DNA of 50,110 bases from Candidatus Pacearchaeota archaeon CG1_02_39_14 (GCA_001872315.1 MNVZ01000007.1:1-50110), one strand, 5' to 3'; counted from the first letter of the stretch, positions 27,495 to 38,600 are shown. Translations and numbers: made by a program. Notes: generated by a model from the sequence alone, not told the origin.

Positions 27495-29930
27495 TTATTC
27501 TGTTACCAAGCTTGCTTCTGTCGCACTGGTTCCTACATACTTCTTGCCGATGTCGGTCATAACCTCTTCGGTAGTCAAGAATGTAGCGGCATTTGTTGTG
27601 TCTCCAGCTTCATAACCTGCAACAAGAGTTGCAATCTTTCCTGTTGACCATGGGTTACTGAAGGTCTGAATAAGGAAGCTTCCTGCTCCTACACCAGTAG
27701 TACTTTCCCAGGAAGGTCCACACATGGCGGAATCTCCTCCTAACAAAGTAGATGCTACAGTGTTAACACAACTACCCCCAACAACAATAAGGTTCTTGCT
27801 TGACACGGAAGTAACTTGCGCGTCAGTTACAAGAATCTGGCCTAAATCTGCGCCTCCACTTCCAACACTTGCGTCTTCGGCTACGAAGTAGACCAAAGCT
27901 TCCAAGAAATTGTCAGGGAAAGTTGCAGTTATCTTTGAAGGAGCGCTTGATGTATCAAGGTCCTCTACAATAGCACCGTATTTGGTTCTTGTAGTAGATA
28001 GGTCAGTATTGTCGTTATCAGTTACAAATGTTCCAGAGCTTCTTCTGCTACTTGATGATATCTCGTTGTCACTGTTATTTTGCAGGTCCATCGAGAATAT
28101 CAGCTGTGCTGTGGTAAGTGGGTTCTCATCGTCGTCTCTGTCTGTATCATCAGCCATAAGACTTACCTGCCACTTATCACCTAATCCATCTCCCGGTAGT
28201 TCAGATGTGTTTATATCTGTAATGTTCAGCAATCCGTTATACTGAGTTCTCATAAGAACTGTAACGGTTTCATGAGCACTTCCAGAGTAAACAACACCAT
28301 TTGCAGCACCGCTTAAAGCGAGGTCGAAGTCGTTAGATGTATCATCAGACTTATTCACAAAAGTGAATGTAGTTCCTCCCAGTTTAAGGGTGAACTGTTC
28401 TGCTGTAGCATCATAACTTCTTGCAATAGTGCCTTCTGAATCTCCAAGGACATCTAGGTTTACCTTAGGATCACTGTCTGATGATTTATCAGCTCCCTTA
28501 TACTGAACAACAAATGTTCTTGCGTCGTTTGCCGCAGCTGAAGAATCAGCAGTATTAAGGATGAAGTAGTCATCATCTGTGATTGTTCCGTTTGGTTCCA
28601 ATACAAGTCTGTCAGAAGCCTTGTCTCCGCTATAAATACCGGTGGCATTCGCGAATACTAAAGGCATGTCAATGTCATGTCCATCAACATTCATGAATTT
28701 CAGCTTGTACTTTGTGTCTCCACTGCTTGGCTCAAGAACGATTTCCTCAGTCATATGTTCCGCAAATCCATGGAACTCAACATCCCATCCCTGCGTGAAC
28801 AATACTTCTGGTTCGTCGAGGTTGTAAGCATCGCTTAGCTTACCTCCAACAGGAACAAACAAATCATCCTCCGCGGTCATGTTTATCTGGATATCATCTA
28901 TCAAGATGTCACCTCCGCTTGTAGTGTTTGTAATGGTTACAATAGCATCACTGATTGTTTCAGTGTTTACTTTCATTGTAGTGCCATCTTCAAGCTCAAG
29001 CTTGTCAGCTCCCAAGAAGACAGTTGCATACTGAACACCTCCCTGGTAATCTTGGTAAGTGATATCGCTAACACCTACATTGATTCCAGCAATGATTGTG
29101 GTATCTCCATCATTCAATGTGTTAGAGGTTTCTCCGTTAACAGTAAGCTTAGTCTGGGTAGTACCTGTTGTAACACCTTCCACAGTGTACTGCGTTCCGT
29201 CAATTGTTACAGTATAAACTTCTCCATTGTACACATCAAGCCTCTCAACTCCGCTCATCATTGTAAGCTTAACACCATTCGAAGTGCTTTCAGCCTTCGT
29301 TATAGTATATGTCTTACCAAGCATTGTCAAGTCCTTGTCTTCAACATCTTCCAATCTTCCTGTAGAATCAAGATCAGAATCAAGAGTTGTTGTAAAGTCA
29401 AGTTCGTAGACTCCAATGTGAACTCCACTTGAGAACTTAAGGAAATCTCCAATTACGTCTTCATCATCTTCATCATAGACAACAGATGCGTTAACACCTG
29501 CAGTTGTTGATTTATCATCAAAGAAGTTGAAGAATTCTTCGTAGTTAGCAGTCCCCTTCTCGTTTGTTACAGAACCTCCACCCAAAAGGGCCCAATCATC
29601 ATCATCGATGAAAGTTTCAATTCTGAACAAAGGCTCTCCAATTTCAAGCTCGTCAGTTCCTGTGCTTACTTGCCATACATCACCACTAACTATCACATTC
29701 CCGCTTCCGCTGGACTGTGCAGCAAGTGCGTCTGACAAGTCAGACTGGATGTTTGCAGCAGCAACCAAATCGCTATTTAAGGCAGAACTACCCCAAACTA
29801 TTCCTACATCAGCAGCACCGTTCTGTACAAATGGTGCAGGATAATTTGCAGCAGCAGCCAAGGCTATTGTCGAACCTATAAGTGCGGTCGAAGCAGCAGC
29901 CGAAGCAATTTTTCTGAAGTTAAATTTCAT
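27495..29930 (-). CDS. S-layer protein
   Basis: 811 aa, signal peptide, N-term AANYPAPFVQNGAADVGIVWGSSALNSDLVAAANIQSDL and C-term VVGGSCVNTVASTLLGG...LVAGYEAGDTTNAATFL, as in methanococcal-type S-layer proteins; Asp-rich. Confidence 0.9.
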   Translation of the reverse strand: MKFNFRKIASAAASTALIGSTIALAAAANYPAPFVQNGAADVGIVWGSSALNSDLVAAANIQSDLSDALAAQSSGSGNVIVSGDVWQVSTGTDELEIGEPLFRIETFIDDDDWALLGGGSVTNEKGTANYEEFFNFFDDKSTTAGVNASVVYDEDDEDVIGDFLKFSSGVHIGVYELDFTTTLDSDLDSTGRLEDVEDKDLTMLGKTYTITKAESTSNGVKLTMMSGVERLDVYNGEVYTVTIDGTQYTVEGVTTGTTQTKLTVNGETSNTLNDGDTTIIAGINVGVSDITYQDYQGGVQYATVFLGADKLELEDGTTMKVNTETISDAIVTITNTTSGGDILIDDIQINMTAEDDLFVPVGGKLSDAYNLDEPEVLFTQGWDVEFHGFAEHMTEEIVLEPSSGDTKYKLKFMNVDGHDIDMPLVFANATGIYSGDKASDRLVLEPNGTITDDDYFILNTADSSAAANDARTFVVQYKGADKSSDSDPKVNLDVLGDSEGTIARSYDATAEQFTLKLGGTTFTFVNKSDDTSNDFDLALSGAANGVVYSGSAHETVTVLMRTQYNGLLNITDINTSELPGDGLGDKWQVSLMADDTDRDDDENPLTTAQLIFSMDLQNNSDNEISSSSRRSSGTFVTDNDNTDLSTTRTKYGAIVEDLDTSSAPSKITATFPDNFLEALVYFVAEDASVGSGGADLGQILVTDAQVTSVSSKNLIVVGGSCVNTVASTLLGGDSAMCGPSWESTTGVGAGSFLIQTFSNPWSTGKIATLVAGYEAGDTTNAATFLTTEEVMTDIGKKYVGTSATEASLVTE

Positions 29931-30160
29931 ACTTTTTTACTAACCTCCTTTCATCTCTCTTGTATCGGTAGCTCTTTCGAGCTCCTCTTAGAGGAAGCTG
30001 TTTTTTAAGACAGCCCACCGGCCCTCTCGACAGTCATCAATTAAGTTATCATAAGGGCTTACACTCTCGTCGGAGTTATTTTACTAATCCAATTTTGCTT
30101 TAAAAAGCTTTTCATAGAGTCAATTCTTGATTGCTCTAATCTATTCATTAGATATTACTA

Positions 30161-30170
30161 CCTTTATAAA
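30161..30170 (-). promoter_or_regulatory. candidate TATA box of the S-layer gene
   Basis: Minus-strand TTTATAAAGG about 230 nt upstream of the ATG. Confidence 0.5.
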
Positions 30171-30340
30171 CCTTATGTTACTACCTATTAATACTTCAGG
30201 AATATTCTGATGTCCAGATTCGTCTTGTTTTATCATACCAGTTAAATAGGGGTTCTACTCTAACATATAAGTTAAATAAAAACATATATATAGGTTAGAT
30301 ATTTTACTATTATGTGTTCAGATAAAACCCCTATTGTAAA

Positions 30341-30700
30341 ATGGCGCAAAAAACAAAGACAAGGCAGATAACTATCGTCGATAAAGGGGGAACTTTCAAT
30401 ACACTCCTTAGAAGGTTCTCAGGCTCAAAGGAAGATTATGATTTTGAGGGCATTTCGGCACTAAGAAGGTTGCTTTCAAATGAAAAGGCAAGAATTCTCC
30501 ACACAATAAAAACAAATCAGCCAAATTCTGTTTATGATCTTGCTAAAATCCTGAAAAGAGATTTCAAGGCAGTGAGGGGAGACCTTGAATTGTTGTCAAG
30601 ATTTGGGTTTGTTGATTTAATTTCAGAGAAAAAAGGAAAGAGGGAAAGACTAAAACCAGTCCTCGCAGTTGATTCAATAAATATAGAGATTCAAGTCTAA
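30341..30700 (+). CDS. winged-helix transcriptional regulator
   Basis: 119 aa; NEKARILHTIKTNQPNSVYDLAKILKRDFKAVRGDLELLSRFGFVDLI. Confidence 0.82.
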   Translation: MAQKTKTRQITIVDKGGTFNTLLRRFSGSKEDYDFEGISALRRLLSNEKARILHTIKTNQPNSVYDLAKILKRDFKAVRGDLELLSRFGFVDLISEKKGKRERLKPVLAVDSINIEIQV

Positions 30701-31197
30701 TAGCAGAGTCTTAAGGTGTTTATTATCTTTCCCGGAAATGATGGGATTAGGTAACTTGCTCCTGAAATCCTGTTTCCACATTCCCCTTTCTTTATGACTA
30801 AAATCTCTTCCCTTTCAGCATCTTCTGAATCTCTGGAATATAGTGATTCAAACACATATCCCTTTATGCTTGAATTCTCCCCTGTCTTCCATGCGGTTTC
30901 CAAAACATCGTTCATCTGTTTTTCCAGCACTTCACAGCTATCCATGTCATTTATGCATATCTCTCCAGAATAACACCTCTCAAAGAGGCTTCCTAAGTCT
31001 GAATATTCATCGCTTCTTATCTGGCACTCCGTTGTAATCTCTCCTGCGCTTTCAAGAAACTGATAGACATCCTTGCTTTCCCGGTTGCTTTCATCAGGAT
31101 TCCTTATCATTATTCCAAGGAAGACCATCAGAATCACAACCACAATCACCATTATAAGAGCAAATCCTACTATCTCTTCCTGGCCTCTCTTCATCAT
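30697..31197 (-). CDS. pilin-like membrane protein, class III signal-like N-terminus
   Basis: MMKRGQEEIVGFALIMVIVVVILMVFLGIMIR. Confidence 0.7.
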   Translation of the reverse strand: MMKRGQEEIVGFALIMVIVVVILMVFLGIMIRNPDESNRESKDVYQFLESAGEITTECQIRSDEYSDLGSLFERCYSGEICINDMDSCEVLEKQMNDVLETAWKTGENSSIKGYVFESLYSRDSEDAEREEILVIKKGECGNRISGASYLIPSFPGKIINTLRLCY

Positions 31198-31694
31198 TCT
31201 GCGCTCCTAAACCCAAGGTGGATTTTACCAAGCTCACATTTAATCCCTTCATCATACCTGCATAGAGCAACAAAAGAGGTCCGGGCAATGAATCCTTCTT
31301 CCTTTATCAGAGTTATTGTGCTGCAGTCAGGGTAGTTCTGCCTTGTACACTCTCCTTTTTCAGGCACAGGATAAATTCTTTCTATCTGAAGGAAAGGAAC
31401 ATCCCAGAAATCTTCATAATTCTCACTTTCTTTAAGGATAAGTGTCTTGTCCATGTCAACACAGGCAGAGCAATCCTTCCAGCTTAATTCAGGCCATGAG
31501 CTTGCCATCCTCACAAGTTCCTTTGCTTCTTCATCTCTGATTGTTTCCACATCCTGCCTTAAGCTCCCAGACCTTATTGTAATATAAAATAAAGCCACTA
31601 TGGCAAAAAATATCATTATTGCTACTAACACAAAGGCCATCTGCTGTATCTTTACCTGTCCCTTTTTAAAATAGTTCGCACGAAAGTCTTTCAT
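31194..31694 (-). CDS. pilin-like membrane protein, class III signal-like N-terminus
   Basis: MKDFRANYFKKGQVKIQQMAFVLVAIMIFFAIVALFYITIRSG; trimmed start. Confidence 0.68.
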   Translation of the reverse strand: MKDFRANYFKKGQVKIQQMAFVLVAIMIFFAIVALFYITIRSGSLRQDVETIRDEEAKELVRMASSWPELSWKDCSACVDMDKTLILKESENYEDFWDVPFLQIERIYPVPEKGECTRQNYPDCSTITLIKEEGFIARTSFVALCRYDEGIKCELGKIHLGFRSAE

Positions 31695-32580
31695 TTTTGT
31701 CCTCAATTTCCTCTGAATTTGATTTTACAACCCTCAAGTCTCCGGAATTTTCAAATTCTCCTAAAAGAGAGGAATATCTTCCCAAATCCCCCGCAAGATT
31801 GCTTGAACATCCTTTTCCGGCAAGGAATTCTGATTTCTTTGCATAAATCTCTGCTAATTCGGAAGTTCTTTTTATAAGTCTCCTGACCTGACATTCATAG
31901 ACTTCAGCATCACTAAATATTGCTGCATAAACAAGCCCCTCTTCATAGTAAAGCCCGTCAACATCAGTCTGGCTTACTTTTTTGTCACAATCTCTGTCAA
32001 ATGAAGAGAAACAGACTTTAATGCTTTCAGGCTTGCATTTTTCCAGGCTTTCGCTGATATTGATGCCAGGGAGCCTCAAATCCATGACTTCTTCTTCAAT
32101 CTCATCTCCCGGATTAATGAAACAGTACTCTCCAGAGTAAATTGTGATGATATCAGCTACATCATAGGGCATTTCAAAAGACTTAACAAAAACGTAAGCC
32201 TCTTCCCCCTGCAGAACACTCTTTGAAAAAACATACTTGTCCTTGCTTTCTATCTCCCCTCCCGGAGGCAACCACTCCTTTCCTATCCCGCTTCTTACTG
32301 AAGTGCTTATTAACTGGCTGCCAAATATTCCGATGCTTGAGCATCTATTATAAATTCTTGTTTCATCCGGAAATCCTATTCTGACAAATTTAGAATCCTC
32401 GAGATTAGTTCCAACAGGGCTTAATATTGACTCAAGCTGGGCCGCAATTTTAGTGTCCGTTTCATACCTGCCGCTCCCAATCAGGCTTGTTGTAGCATAA
32501 ATTGCCAGAAAAATTACAACAGCACCAACAAGTATGGCAAAAAGCCAGGCAAAACTAAATTCAAATCCTTTTCTGTTCAT
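31666..32580 (-). CDS. membrane-anchored protein with pilin-like N-terminus
   Basis: MNRKGFEFSFAWLFAILVGAVVIFLAIYATTSLI; 304 aa. Confidence 0.68.
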   Translation of the reverse strand: MNRKGFEFSFAWLFAILVGAVVIFLAIYATTSLIGSGRYETDTKIAAQLESILSPVGTNLEDSKFVRIGFPDETRIYNRCSSIGIFGSQLISTSVRSGIGKEWLPPGGEIESKDKYVFSKSVLQGEEAYVFVKSFEMPYDVADIITIYSGEYCFINPGDEIEEEVMDLRLPGINISESLEKCKPESIKVCFSSFDRDCDKKVSQTDVDGLYYEEGLVYAAIFSDAEVYECQVRRLIKRTSELAEIYAKKSEFLAGKGCSSNLAGDLGRYSSLLGEFENSGDLRVVKSNSEEIEDKNERLSCELF

Positions 32581-33089
32581 CTTCTAGCTTCCGTGCTTGG
32601 AATCTTTATTTTAACAAGAGAATCAAGGCTGTTTTTTTCCAATCCTATCCTGACTTCTCCGTTTTCTGCCTGGAAGCATACAAATCCTGATGAAGTATCT
32701 ATATGTTCAATATTTACATACGGTTGGTCGCATGCCTCTTCAGCAGGATAAAAAAGCATATTTCCCCTGGCAATATATCTTTTCAGCTCTCTGAATTCAT
32801 CCGCATATTCAGCTGATGTTGCTGTAGGGCTTGAGAAGCATACAGACTCAATTCCATTAGGGACTCTTCCTGTATAAACATCACTCACGATTTCAGAAGT
32901 CCAGGCCCTGTCAACGCTGTCCTGAAAACTATCCTTAAAAAGGCCGATATCTGCACATTTTCCTATTCCCATAAAAGCTACTATCACATAAATGCTGGCT
33001 CCGATTATAGCGATGACAATAATTATAGAAAAAATAACTCCCACACTTAGAAACTCTGTCTGTCCTCTTCTCCCCTCTCTAATCATCAA
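32577..33089 (-). CDS. pilin-like membrane protein, class III signal-like N-terminus
   Basis: MIREGRRGQTEFLSVGVIFSIIIVIAIIGASIYVIVAFM. Confidence 0.7.
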   Translation of the reverse strand: MMIREGRRGQTEFLSVGVIFSIIIVIAIIGASIYVIVAFMGIGKCADIGLFKDSFQDSVDRAWTSEIVSDVYTGRVPNGIESVCFSSPTATSAEYADEFRELKRYIARGNMLFYPAEEACDQPYVNIEHIDTSSGFVCFQAENGEVRIGLEKNSLDSLVKIKIPSTEARR

Positions 33090-33120
33090 TGAAACTGGGA
33101 AATTTTATAATTAAATGTTT

Positions 33121-34617
33121 CTATTTGTTCTTTTGATTCTTTCCATTAATCTTGTAAGTATATCCTTCCTTATATCCCTCAAAACCTGCCCAGTTGACTC
33201 CTGGTCCGCAGTCTCCGAGAGCGCTGCATATCTCTCCCTGCCTCTCAATCCACGCATCAGTCAGGCATTCACAATTTTCTGTGCATTCCTCTCCTCCAAA
33301 CAATCCTTTTTCAATACTTACTACACACTGAACATTCGCCTGGCTGCATATTGCCTGAGCTTCTTCAGAATTCCAAAAACTTAATCCTGGGGAGGTTTCA
33401 GGAAGGCAAACTCCTTTCTTCCCGTTCCCAAGAACGCCATTTGGCTCCCAGAAGCAAGTTCTTCTGTCAGTATTGAGGCAATCTTCTTCAGTTTTCTGTG
33501 CGGTGCAATCCTGCCATCTGTTGACTCTGCATGCCGCTTGTGAGAAAGGACCATTTGCAGTTTCTATTGAATCTTCAATGCAAACCTCAGCTCTAAAATC
33601 CTCGCATGCTTCAGGAACAACCTCTCCGTTGATGCAGACATATCTAAAGTCCCTGCTCCCTACCCTGTCTTCTCCAGGCCCTTCCTTTTCGTCACCGATA
33701 CACCAACTTTCCCCATGCAGTCTTTCCTGTCCTTCAAACTCGCAGTTCAAATCAGCACAAATATAATCCCCATAAGTCGGGCTTGCTCCAGCATCATTTT
33801 CATGCCTTGCAAAACTTCCAAGAAGATAGTCACAATTCCCACAAGTCCTTGATTCTGCATTGCTTCGCCCATAACCGCAGCTTTCATCTTTTCTCTTTAA
33901 GTTTGTCCAGTATTCCTGATCCTCCACTTTTGAGGCATCATAAATATTAGCAGAATTTCCACAGCTGTCCTTCCAGTAAACCTCATCTTTCCCGGGGATA
34001 GTCATAGTGTCCCTTGTGGGACCGCATATTGTCCCTAATTCCTCCGCAGAGCACAGCTTACCTATATAGAACTCGCTTCCATCAACACTTTCGCAGTCAG
34101 ATTTTGTCGTAAACTTGCATGTTCTTTCAAACTCGCTCTTAAATACGCACGCTCCCTTGTCCTGATTCTGGACAGAAGCAATGCATGCGACTTCTGATTT
34201 TATGCTTTGGTCATAATTTGTCTGCAGTCCAAGAAAAGAAGAAAGCTTCTTGCATCTCACTAATGTAACAAAAGCTGCCTGGTCTCCAAGGGTGCAGCAT
34301 CCAAGTCCGCACTGTGGAGGGCTCTCCTCACTCCATATTCCCCCATTCTGGTTGCAAACTAATTGAGGAGTGTTATCAGAACAGGTTCCTTCAGTAGAAT
34401 CATAACAAGTCCCTTCTCTGCAGAAGCTTGTGGCTTCACAGCTTGTTGGAACCTGCCGGCTTCCTTCTGCGCATTCTTCAGAAGGCACATTTTGGCAGTA
34501 CGCCCCGGCATTTGTCTGCTCACAGCAGACTGTATTGCTCTGTGCAGATGTATAATTAGCAAGGGAAAGAACTGCAAGGGAGGCTAACACAATGATAAAA
34601 ATAAGTCTTTTGCTCAT
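33121..34617 (-). CDS. secreted Cys-rich protein, paralogue of N-terminal half of 35691-39311 product
   Basis: 498 aa; signal peptide; GTCYDSTEGTCSDNTPQLVCNQNGGIWSEESPPQCGLGCCTLGD. Confidence 0.75.
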   Translation of the reverse strand: MSKRLIFIIVLASLAVLSLANYTSAQSNTVCCEQTNAGAYCQNVPSEECAEGSRQVPTSCEATSFCREGTCYDSTEGTCSDNTPQLVCNQNGGIWSEESPPQCGLGCCTLGDQAAFVTLVRCKKLSSFLGLQTNYDQSIKSEVACIASVQNQDKGACVFKSEFERTCKFTTKSDCESVDGSEFYIGKLCSAEELGTICGPTRDTMTIPGKDEVYWKDSCGNSANIYDASKVEDQEYWTNLKRKDESCGYGRSNAESRTCGNCDYLLGSFARHENDAGASPTYGDYICADLNCEFEGQERLHGESWCIGDEKEGPGEDRVGSRDFRYVCINGEVVPEACEDFRAEVCIEDSIETANGPFSQAACRVNRWQDCTAQKTEEDCLNTDRRTCFWEPNGVLGNGKKGVCLPETSPGLSFWNSEEAQAICSQANVQCVVSIEKGLFGGEECTENCECLTDAWIERQGEICSALGDCGPGVNWAGFEGYKEGYTYKINGKNQKNK

Positions 34618-34895
34618 CTTTCAGCTCCTGAATAACTTTCATTTTTGGTGTAAGCTTCCCTTAATTCATTTAATCCATTTTCCAATTCTTTAACATCATC
34701 TGGAGCCATAAGTCCGGTAGCTCTAAGCCTTCTGAAATCGGAGATTGCTGCTCCAATACTAACTGCTAAATGGTCAAGATAGTCCTGAGGTGCTCCCATT
34801 CTTCTATTTCTTTTGCTAAATGCGTTTGTATGCCCATAGATTCTTCTCTTCAAATTCTCAACCTCTTCACTAAATCCTTTTACATGCGCTATCAT
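34614..34895 (-). CDS. hypothetical cytosolic 93-aa protein in pilin-like operon
   Basis: ATGA overlaps with both neighbours. Confidence 0.65.
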   Translation of the reverse strand: MIAHVKGFSEEVENLKRRIYGHTNAFSKRNRRMGAPQDYLDHLAVSIGAAISDFRRLRATGLMAPDDVKELENGLNELREAYTKNESYSGAER

Positions 34896-35653
34896 ATTTC
34901 TTCTACTCCATAACCCTGCGGCCAGACAAGGCTTCTTGTCGCAAACTGGAACTCATCCTTTGAAACCACATTGCTTAATGTATACAATGTATTTCCATCC
35001 CTTTTTATCTTTTCTATTTTTAAATCTGGATAATACTGTATATATATTAGCGTTTCTGTATCGCCAAGAGTTGACTCAAAATCAACTATGCTTGAAGCTG
35101 TCAGAAGAAGGTCATACATTTCTGTATCAATTGAGCTTGAAAACTTCCTGAAAGTCTGGACGTTCTCCTTGCTGATAGTCATTGGTGAAAGGAATTCAAG
35201 ATTAAGTTTCCCCGGAATAAATGTGACATTCAAATTCCCTACATCTGCCTGAACATCATATCCTTTTGTCTCATAAAGCTTCTTCAGGTCATTCACGCAT
35301 TGTCTTGCTCTTGGCTCTATCTGCTTCTTCAATTCCATCTCAAAATTTCTCTTTATCAGGGGCTGTTGGACAACGCAAGGCTCATAAAATTCAGAAGTAT
35401 AGCAAAAATATGTAAATTTTTCTCCTTGGTAACTAACATAACTTTCAGGCTCGAGATATCCTCCGTTCATTGCCAACTGCTCCATTGTCTCCCTTGCATC
35501 ATCTTCTATGCAGTTTGCTAGGTATGAGTTCGGCTCAACATCCGTGATATAAACCTGCAGTCTTGGAGCAAGAAAGATAACCGCAACAACTCCAACTATT
35601 ATGACAGCAACAATGACAAAAAGCGTAACCTGTCCCCTTTTTCCGGTATCCAT
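34892..35653 (-). CDS. pilin-like membrane protein
   Basis: MDTGKRGQVTLFVIVAVIIVGVVAVIFLAP; paralogue of 39311-40069 product. Confidence 0.72.
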   Translation of the reverse strand: MDTGKRGQVTLFVIVAVIIVGVVAVIFLAPRLQVYITDVEPNSYLANCIEDDARETMEQLAMNGGYLEPESYVSYQGEKFTYFCYTSEFYEPCVVQQPLIKRNFEMELKKQIEPRARQCVNDLKKLYETKGYDVQADVGNLNVTFIPGKLNLEFLSPMTISKENVQTFRKFSSSIDTEMYDLLLTASSIVDFESTLGDTETLIYIQYYPDLKIEKIKRDGNTLYTLSNVVSKDEFQFATRSLVWPQGYGVEEI

Positions 35654-35690
35654 GCATTATCAAGCCCGATTTTCTTTATAATCCTTGCGA

Positions 35691-38600
35691 TTAATATCCA
35701 GACCTTGCCGTAGTGCAGCTTCCTGTATTGCCCCAGCCATCCTGACACTTTATGTAATAGTTTATCTGCGAATTGAAATCAGTAGTGTGCACTAAATCTG
35801 ACCCAGACATCTCAAATACATTCTCTCCTTCTATCTGGAAGCCGCAGCTATTGTGGCTGTAATAGCACATAGATTCTTCATTAGTTATCACTGTCAGCCT
35901 GCTTCCCTGTGAATAAACTCTTGTAATCATAGGCCCGATATCATCAACGTCTATCTCAAACTGCACGCCCGATTCAGCTACATTACCTGTGTCGTCCTCA
36001 CATCTTATCCCTATATCATAACTTCCCTCGAACAAGCTGGTGAAAACCTGCCTGTGCATGTCTGTCCCCGATTCAAAGAATCTTGCCAAATCATTATCCC
36101 CTCCAAATCCATAAGTGCAATACCGGTTCACAGGCGCCCCGCCAGAAGTTTCAACCTCTAGAGTAACTGTAACAGGTTGAGCTCCAGTGCTTATAACTCC
36201 CTCTTCCGCTTCAGGGTTCAATCTTATTTCTTCAATTATCAATAGTTCGCTTGTCTTTATGATCTTATACTCTACACCCTCATTATTTGTGTTCCTTTCT
36301 TCCTGTCCTGGCCTGTCTTTGCATCTGAAATAATAATTGGTTTCATTTTCGGAAACAGGAAGATTTGCACTGCACTCAAATCCAAACAGAGTATAATCTT
36401 CAAAATCATTATTGCAGGAAATTTCATTTTCCATCTGCTCATAATCTTTGTCTGTCAAACTGTATCTGCATTCAGCAGGCTCATTTGTATAGAAAGACAT
36501 GTTCATATTTTCTGCTTCCAGGGAGGCATAAGCAGGGCTTTCAGGCTCAAAGTTCTGCAATATCGGAGGGGTGATATCATTCTCTGGCGAGATACAGAAT
36601 CTTATTGCAAATTCATTCTCATTCTTGTTTCCAGAACCGTCTTGGCATCTTACAAATAAGTCAAAGTCAGCTCTTCTGTCAGGATCAAATCCGAACTCTC
36701 CCAGACTTTCCAGGCTTGGAAGGGATAATGCTGTAACATGATTTTTCTTGAAAAGGCTGCTCTCTCCAAAGAAGAATTCCATTTCATCATATTCTGCTGT
36801 ATGTTCAGTATCATACTTACACTGCCCGTGCTCATCCAGACTCACCCCAAAAGTAACCTGCGTATAAGCGGGGATGCATTCATTTTCCTTATGTTCCACT
36901 TTAAAGCTTCCGCTTGTAACCTCGGTATATTCAAAATCTTCTGAAATCACTTCATAATTAGGGCTTATTTTTGGGGCAAGAGTGTCATCTGGGGCAATGT
37001 CAATACATGCCTCCTCGCCTGTTCCTTCATTCACAAATTCACATGTCTGCCCAAGACTCTGGCATTTGTATTTAGAACAAGGCAAGTCTCCTTCAGTACA
37101 TGCCTCACAGCTATCTCCCCCAAGAGGCGGCTGCCACGGCATGCATGTAAATGCAACTTTCTTGGTTCTTGTATCTCCAATTCCAAGGAATTTGAATATT
37201 AGTATGATTATGATTATAACAATAATCGTCCACAATAACCAGCCATAACTAAACAATGCAACTCCATTGAATAGGCCGGGGATTCCAGTTGAGACAAACA
37301 ATCCTGTTGCAGCCCCTAATATTGTTACAGCAAGCAAAGCATCTCCCTCTAATCCAAATAATTTGCCAAGCAAGAATCCAATTGCAGCTCCAGCCGCAGC
37401 TCCAGCCGCAGCATTCAAGAAGGAGCTAGTAAAAGTAAACCCTTGATGCCCTAAGGCACCAAAGACTTCTGTAAATGTAAGCCCAACATTAACAAAGACG
37501 TAAGTATAATAGGCTAATACTACTCCCGTAGCTCCTGCTCCAAGACCTCCAATAATATTTGCAAGCTTGCTTTCAAACTCCGGATCATTTGGATCAAGAC
37601 CGAATAATGCGGCCGTCTCTTCTTCTGTTAATGGATCAACCTTCTGTCCTTGCACTGGCTCGGTATAAGATTGTAGTTCAGAAATATAATTTTGCCTTAA
37701 TTTCGGAGATCTTTTCACACTATACCCCGAGTCTGTAAATTCTCCTGCAATATTCACATTCCCTCCGCAATCTCCCAGGCTAATGCATAAATTATTCATT
37801 GTTTCTGCAAATCCAGGTTTAAGACAATCGCAATTGACTTCGCAATCCCATCCCCCAAAGCCTTTGACCTCAACAACAGTACATGTCTGTGTAGCAGCAG
37901 AACAAATAGATTCCCCTACTTCTCCCCCGAATTCTTCTTTTAAATCAAATCCAGGAGAATGCTTCGGAGCGCACACATCAAATTTGAAATTGCTTATTCT
38001 CACAGACTTTAAAAAACAGGCACTATTTTCTTCACATCTATCCAGTTTAGTTTTATCCTGGTTTGCAGCAATACATGACTGCCAGTTATTTATCCTGCAG
38101 GCAGCGCTGGAAAACCCAATCTCTTCATCCCTGGATTCCTGACATACTTCATTTCTGAAATCCTGGCACGGATCTGTCCTTACCTCTCCATCAACACAAA
38201 CCTGTCTGTAATGTCTGCTTCCTGGCAAATCAACGCTCCTTTCCTTATTCTTTGTGTCCCCCTGCACGCCTATTGCAGAATCAAAAGCGCACCAGCTCTC
38301 TCCGTTCTTTCTCTCCGCCCCCCATTCATCTATACATGACAGGTCTCTGCAGACATATTCTCCTTCTAAGGGCTTTTCATCATCTTCCCCAGGAGTTCCG
38401 CACAAACTTCCAAGAAGATAGTCGCAATTCCCACATCCTTCCTGATTGCTTCCATCAAGAGAGCAGCTTTCGTTCTTGCTGTAAATTCTGCTCCAGTAAT
38501 CATCATTGGCCTTCTTGTTGGTATCATAAACATTAGCTCTGTTTCCGCATGAGTCAAGGAAATAAACCTCGTCCTTGCTTTCAAAACAGCTCGTCTCTTT

